Source: an uncultured Oscillospiraceae bacterium
GTDB lineage: Bacteria; Bacillota; Clostridia; Oscillospirales; Oscillospiraceae
NCBI GenBank assembly: GCA_937915075.1
Contig: CALDMA010000166.1
Coordinates: 1-7,399, forward strand
Direction of reading: 5' to 3'
Length of the DNA: 7,399 bases
How positions within the stretch are numbered: position 1 is the stretch's first letter; each line of letters opens with the position of its first letter. A program made the translations under genes and the position numbers. Shown piece after piece: positions 5,805 to 7,399 of this stretch. The notes below the pieces were generated by a model. That model was not told the DNA's origin and did no database searches. It saw nothing but the letters and a program-made list of their open reading frames with translations.

Positions 5805-6998
5805 TTACTTGTTTGCCATGCGGTAGACGGCGAGGATGCCGTCGTAATCGAGCGGGCAGAACTTGCCGACAACGCGGGTGTGGAAGAAGGTGCAGCGCTC
5901 GGCAAGCTCGCGCAGCTGTTCCTCGCTGAGCACGCCGATGCCGAGCTCGGTGAAGGTGGTCGGCATACCAATGGAGCGGAAAAATTCCTCGGTCGTGTCA
6001 ATGGCGCGGAGGGCAAGGTCACGGTCGCTCTCGCTGTCCTTGCGGGTAAGGCGCCAAACGGCCTCGCCGTAGTGCGCGAAGCGCGCGGGATCGGTGTCCA
6101 CCACATAGCGCGCCCACTGCGGCCACATGACCGAGAGCGTCGCGCCGTGCGCGGCGTCGAACATACCGGAGAGCTCGTGACCGAACTGATGCACGGAGAA
6201 GTCCTTCACGCCGCCGAGGCCTGTGAGGTTGTTGTGCGAGAGGGAGCCGGCCCACATGATCTCGCTCATGGCGTCATAGTTATGACTGTCCTGCATGGCG
6301 ACGCGGCCCGCGTCGATCACCGTGCGCAGCAGGCCCTCGGCGATCTCGTCGGTCATGCGGTTGGAGGGATGGCCGGGGTTGAAGTAGCGCTCGAGCGTGT
6401 GCATCATAATGTCCACCACGCCGCAGCCGACCTGATAGCGCGGGAGCGTATAGGTCAGCTCGGGGTCCATGATGGCGAAGAGCGGGCGCTGCAGATCGGT
6501 GTTCAGGCCGCGCTTGAGCGTCGTCTCATCGTTCGTGAGCACGGCGCTGTCGCTCGTCTCGCTGCCGGCGGCGGAGATGGTCAGCACCGCGCCGAGCTTG
6601 CTCGTTTTGGTAAGCGCCGCCTTCTTGCTCCAGAAATCCCAGATGTCCGTTTCGGGGTTGGCAACGCCGTGGGCGATGGCCTTGGACGTGTCCATCACGC
6701 TGCCGCCGCCGACGCCGAGAATGAAGTCCGCGCCGAAGGCGAGCGCCTTCTGCACGCCCTCGCGCGCGTGGGACAGGCGCGGGTTGGGCTGCACGCCGCC
6801 GAAGCTCGTGTGCTCGAGCCCCGCGTCGGTGAGCGTCTGCTCGATGCGTGCGATAAGCCCGCTCTTCACGGCGCTGTGGCCGCCGTAGACGATAAAGACC
6901 TTCGTGCCGCCGAAGTGCTTGATCGCCTCGCCGACGCGGGCCTCCGCGCCCTTGCCGAAATAGATCTTAGTCGGGCAGTAAAATTCAAATGCCTGCAT
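5805..6998 (-). CDS. Iron-containing alcohol dehydrogenase, YqhD/butanol-dehydrogenase type
   Basis: A 397-residue group III alcohol dehydrogenase of normal length. The N-terminal nucleotide-binding half holds YGGHS (38-42) and GVGGGSVMDTSKA (95-107). The helical C-terminal half carries the metal ligands D196 and H200 (VDIMMH), H270 (FSVH) and H284 (DAAHG), spaced as in E. coli YqhD. The GGHS turn, without the acidic residue that favours NAD in FucO, points to NADPH use; this is inference. Likely reaction: reduction of aldehydes such as butanal or toxic short-chain aldehydes to alcohols in the cytoplasm. The exact substrate cannot be read from sequence. The open frame continues 41 codons upstream, but AAGGAGG 9 nt before ATG 6998 and the family start MQAFEFYCPTKIYFG decide the start. 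It stands alone, with its own promoter and terminator. Confidence 0.92.
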   Translation of the reverse strand: MQAFEFYCPTKIYFGKGAEARVGEAIKHFGGTKVFIVYGGHSAVKSGLIARIEQTLTDAGLEHTSFGGVQPNPRLSHAREGVQKALAFGADFILGVGGGSVMDTSKAIAHGVANPETDIWDFWSKKAALTKTSKLGAVLTISAAGSETSDSAVLTNDETTLKRGLNTDLQRPLFAIMDPELTYTLPRYQVGCGVVDIMMHTLERYFNPGHPSNRMTDEIAEGLLRTVIDAGRVAMQDSHNYDAMSEIMWAGSLSHNNLTGLGGVKDFSVHQFGHELSGMFDAAHGATLSVMWPQWARYVVDTDPARFAHYGEAVWRLTRKDSESDRDLALRAIDTTEEFFRSIGMPTTFTELGIGVLSEEQLRELAERCTFFHTRVVGKFCPLDYDGILAVYRMANK

Positions 6999-7007
6999 GG
7001 AATGGGT

Positions 7008-7014
7008 CCTCCTT
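7008..7014 (-). promoter_or_regulatory. Ribosome binding site of the alcohol dehydrogenase
   Basis: AAGGAGG on the minus strand, 9 nt before ATG 6998, is a near-perfect site. It shows that the upstream extension of the open frame is not translated. Confidence 0.8.
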
Positions 7015-7018
7015 GCCT

Positions 7019-7040
7019 GCGTGCGGAATGGAGCGCACGC
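7019..7040 (-). repeat. Leader hairpin just upstream of the dehydrogenase ribosome site
   Basis: GCGTGCG (7019-7025) pairs with CGCACGC (7034-7040) over an 8-nt loop. In the minus-strand mRNA this GC-rich hairpin occupies most of the roughly 50-nt leader and ends 4 nt before the AAGGAGG. It could affect translation start or RNA stability; no partner sequence for a switch was found. Confidence 0.4.
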
Positions 7041-7055
7041 GGATTTTCTGCGCCT

Positions 7056-7084
7056 ATGGTAGCACACCCGCGCGCACATTGCAA
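7056..7084 (-). promoter_or_regulatory. Promoter of the alcohol dehydrogenase
   Basis: On the minus strand TTGCAA (7084-7079), a 17-nt spacer and TACCAT (7061-7056) form a sigma-A-like promoter. A TGC directly before TACCAT gives an extended -10, which can make up for the 4-of-6 hexamers. The predicted start is near 7049. Confidence 0.55.
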
Positions 7085-7110
7085 GAGGACGAAAGGGAGA
7101 GAAAAAGCGC

Positions 7111-7260
7111 ATTTTTTGCATGATTTTGTGTTGACATAATGAATGTGGATAACTCTGTGGAAACTGTGAATAACCCTGATTTTACAAGAAATTTACAGGT
7201 TGACGCTCGATTATTTTTTGACCGGTACAAAAACTTTTTGAGAATGCTGCGCGACTTTTT
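7111..7260. other. AT-rich block in the divergent intergenic region
   Basis: By hand count 99 of these 150 bases are A or T, against a GC-rich background on both sides. It contains the DnaA boxes at 7144-7173, a CAAAAACTTTTTG inverted repeat (7228-7240) and an ACCGGT palindrome (7221-7226). No convincing coding frame is present; short open frames here lack ribosome sites. Beyond 7262 the sequence switches sharply to GC-only runs (7264-7290) before the topoisomerase promoter. Confidence 0.6.
7144..7173 (+). promoter_or_regulatory. DnaA-box cluster
   Basis: TGTGGATAA (7144-7152) and TGTGAATAA (7165-7173) both match the DnaA-box consensus TTATNCACA on the opposite strand without error. Between them TGTGGAAAC (7156-7164) matches at 7 of 9. 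All three point the same way, and the perfect boxes are 21 nt apart, about two helical turns. Arrays like this occur at oriC and in promoters controlled by the initiator DnaA. One such 9-mer could be chance; two in 30 bp is unlikely to be. Confidence 0.7.
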
Positions 7261-7299
7261 AACAGGCGCGGGGCGCGGTGCGGGCGCGCATCAAAACAC

Positions 7300-7328
7300 T
7301 TGCTATTGTGGGACGGAGCGGCTATAAT
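7300..7328 (+). promoter_or_regulatory. Promoter of the topoisomerase B-subunit gene
   Basis: TTGCTA (7300-7305), exactly 17 nt, then a perfect TATAAT (7323-7328). A start near 7335 gives a leader of about 32 nt. The DnaA boxes lie 127-156 nt upstream of the -35, so direct overlap with RNA polymerase is not expected. Confidence 0.75.
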
Positions 7329-7366
7329 ATACAAGGAATAGTATCCTATGGAAACGGAGAAGACAA

Positions 7367-7399
7367 ATGGCAAAGGCAGGAAAGAATTACGGCAACGAG
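7367..7399 (+). CDS. Type IIA DNA topoisomerase B subunit (GyrB/ParE), N-terminal fragment
   Basis: Only 11 codons are present: MAKAGKNYGNE, running off the window. The pattern of a short basic start followed by YGNE/YGND resembles the N terminus of clostridial gyrase/topoisomerase IV B subunits, where a 'SISSLKGADRVRxRP'-like ATPase segment follows. The start has GGAG at 7356-7359, 7 nt away, and a strong promoter upstream, so a gene surely begins here. The product name rests on very few residues. If correct, the protein is the ATPase subunit that drives strand passage in supercoiling or decatenation, with its A subunit probably next to it. Confidence 0.55.
   Translation, partial: MAKAGKNYGNE

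Noticed and set aside
5766..7139. 457-codon open frame on the plus strand opposite the alcohol dehydrogenase
   Set aside because: It starts inside a terminator hairpin and is the mirror of a well-recognised enzyme; the His/Ala/Arg-rich composition is typical of a shadow frame.
7139..7327. Short plus-strand open frame of 62 codons in the divergent intergenic region
   Set aside because: It reads through the DnaA boxes and the topoisomerase promoter, has no ribosome site and resembles nothing known.
7348..7399. ATG at 7348 as the start of the last gene
   Set aside because: It is in a different frame from MAKAGKNYGNE and lacks a good ribosome site; the ATG at 7367 has GGAG at proper distance. 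It could be a small overlapping upstream frame, but nothing supports translation.

Overview
The window is GC-rich (AT-rich only between some genes), tightly packed and bacterial. An orphan-looking spoVAC gene shows descent from an endospore former. A KdpD/KdpE pair, an SLH-anchored secreted protein, strong AGGAGG-type ribosome sites and the high GC content together suggest a gut-type clostridial Firmicute, perhaps Oscillospiraceae. The taxonomic placement is inference; the sporulation gene is direct evidence.

Layout: 1-195 (+) is the C-terminal end of a KdpD-type sensor kinase, overlapping kdpE (179-886, +). A convergent intergenic (887-997) holds three hairpins, two of them terminators facing opposite ways. 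On the minus strand follow a 995-residue secreted phosphodiester-glycosidase protein with three SLH domains (998-3985) and hemW (4116-5225). A 98-bp divergent spacer separates hemW from spoVAC (5324-5761, +). A bidirectional terminator sits between spoVAC and an iron-containing alcohol dehydrogenase of the YqhD/BDH type (5805-6998, -). A 368-bp divergent intergenic (6999-7366) then carries the dehydrogenase promoter, an AT-rich block with two perfect DnaA boxes, and a strong promoter. This leads into the first codons of a type IIA topoisomerase B subunit (7367 onward, +).

The genes do not form one pathway. They are a potassium-sensing two-component system, a wall-bound glycan enzyme, a heme chaperone, a spore membrane channel, a fermentative or aldehyde-detoxifying oxidoreductase and a topoisomerase, mostly with their own promoters. 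The most notable signals are non-coding: the DnaA-box cluster beside the topoisomerase gene, the crossed terminators after kdpE, and the forespore-type promoter in front of a spoVAC that lacks spoVAD and spoVAE next to it. No mobile element, CRISPR array, tRNA or rRNA was seen.
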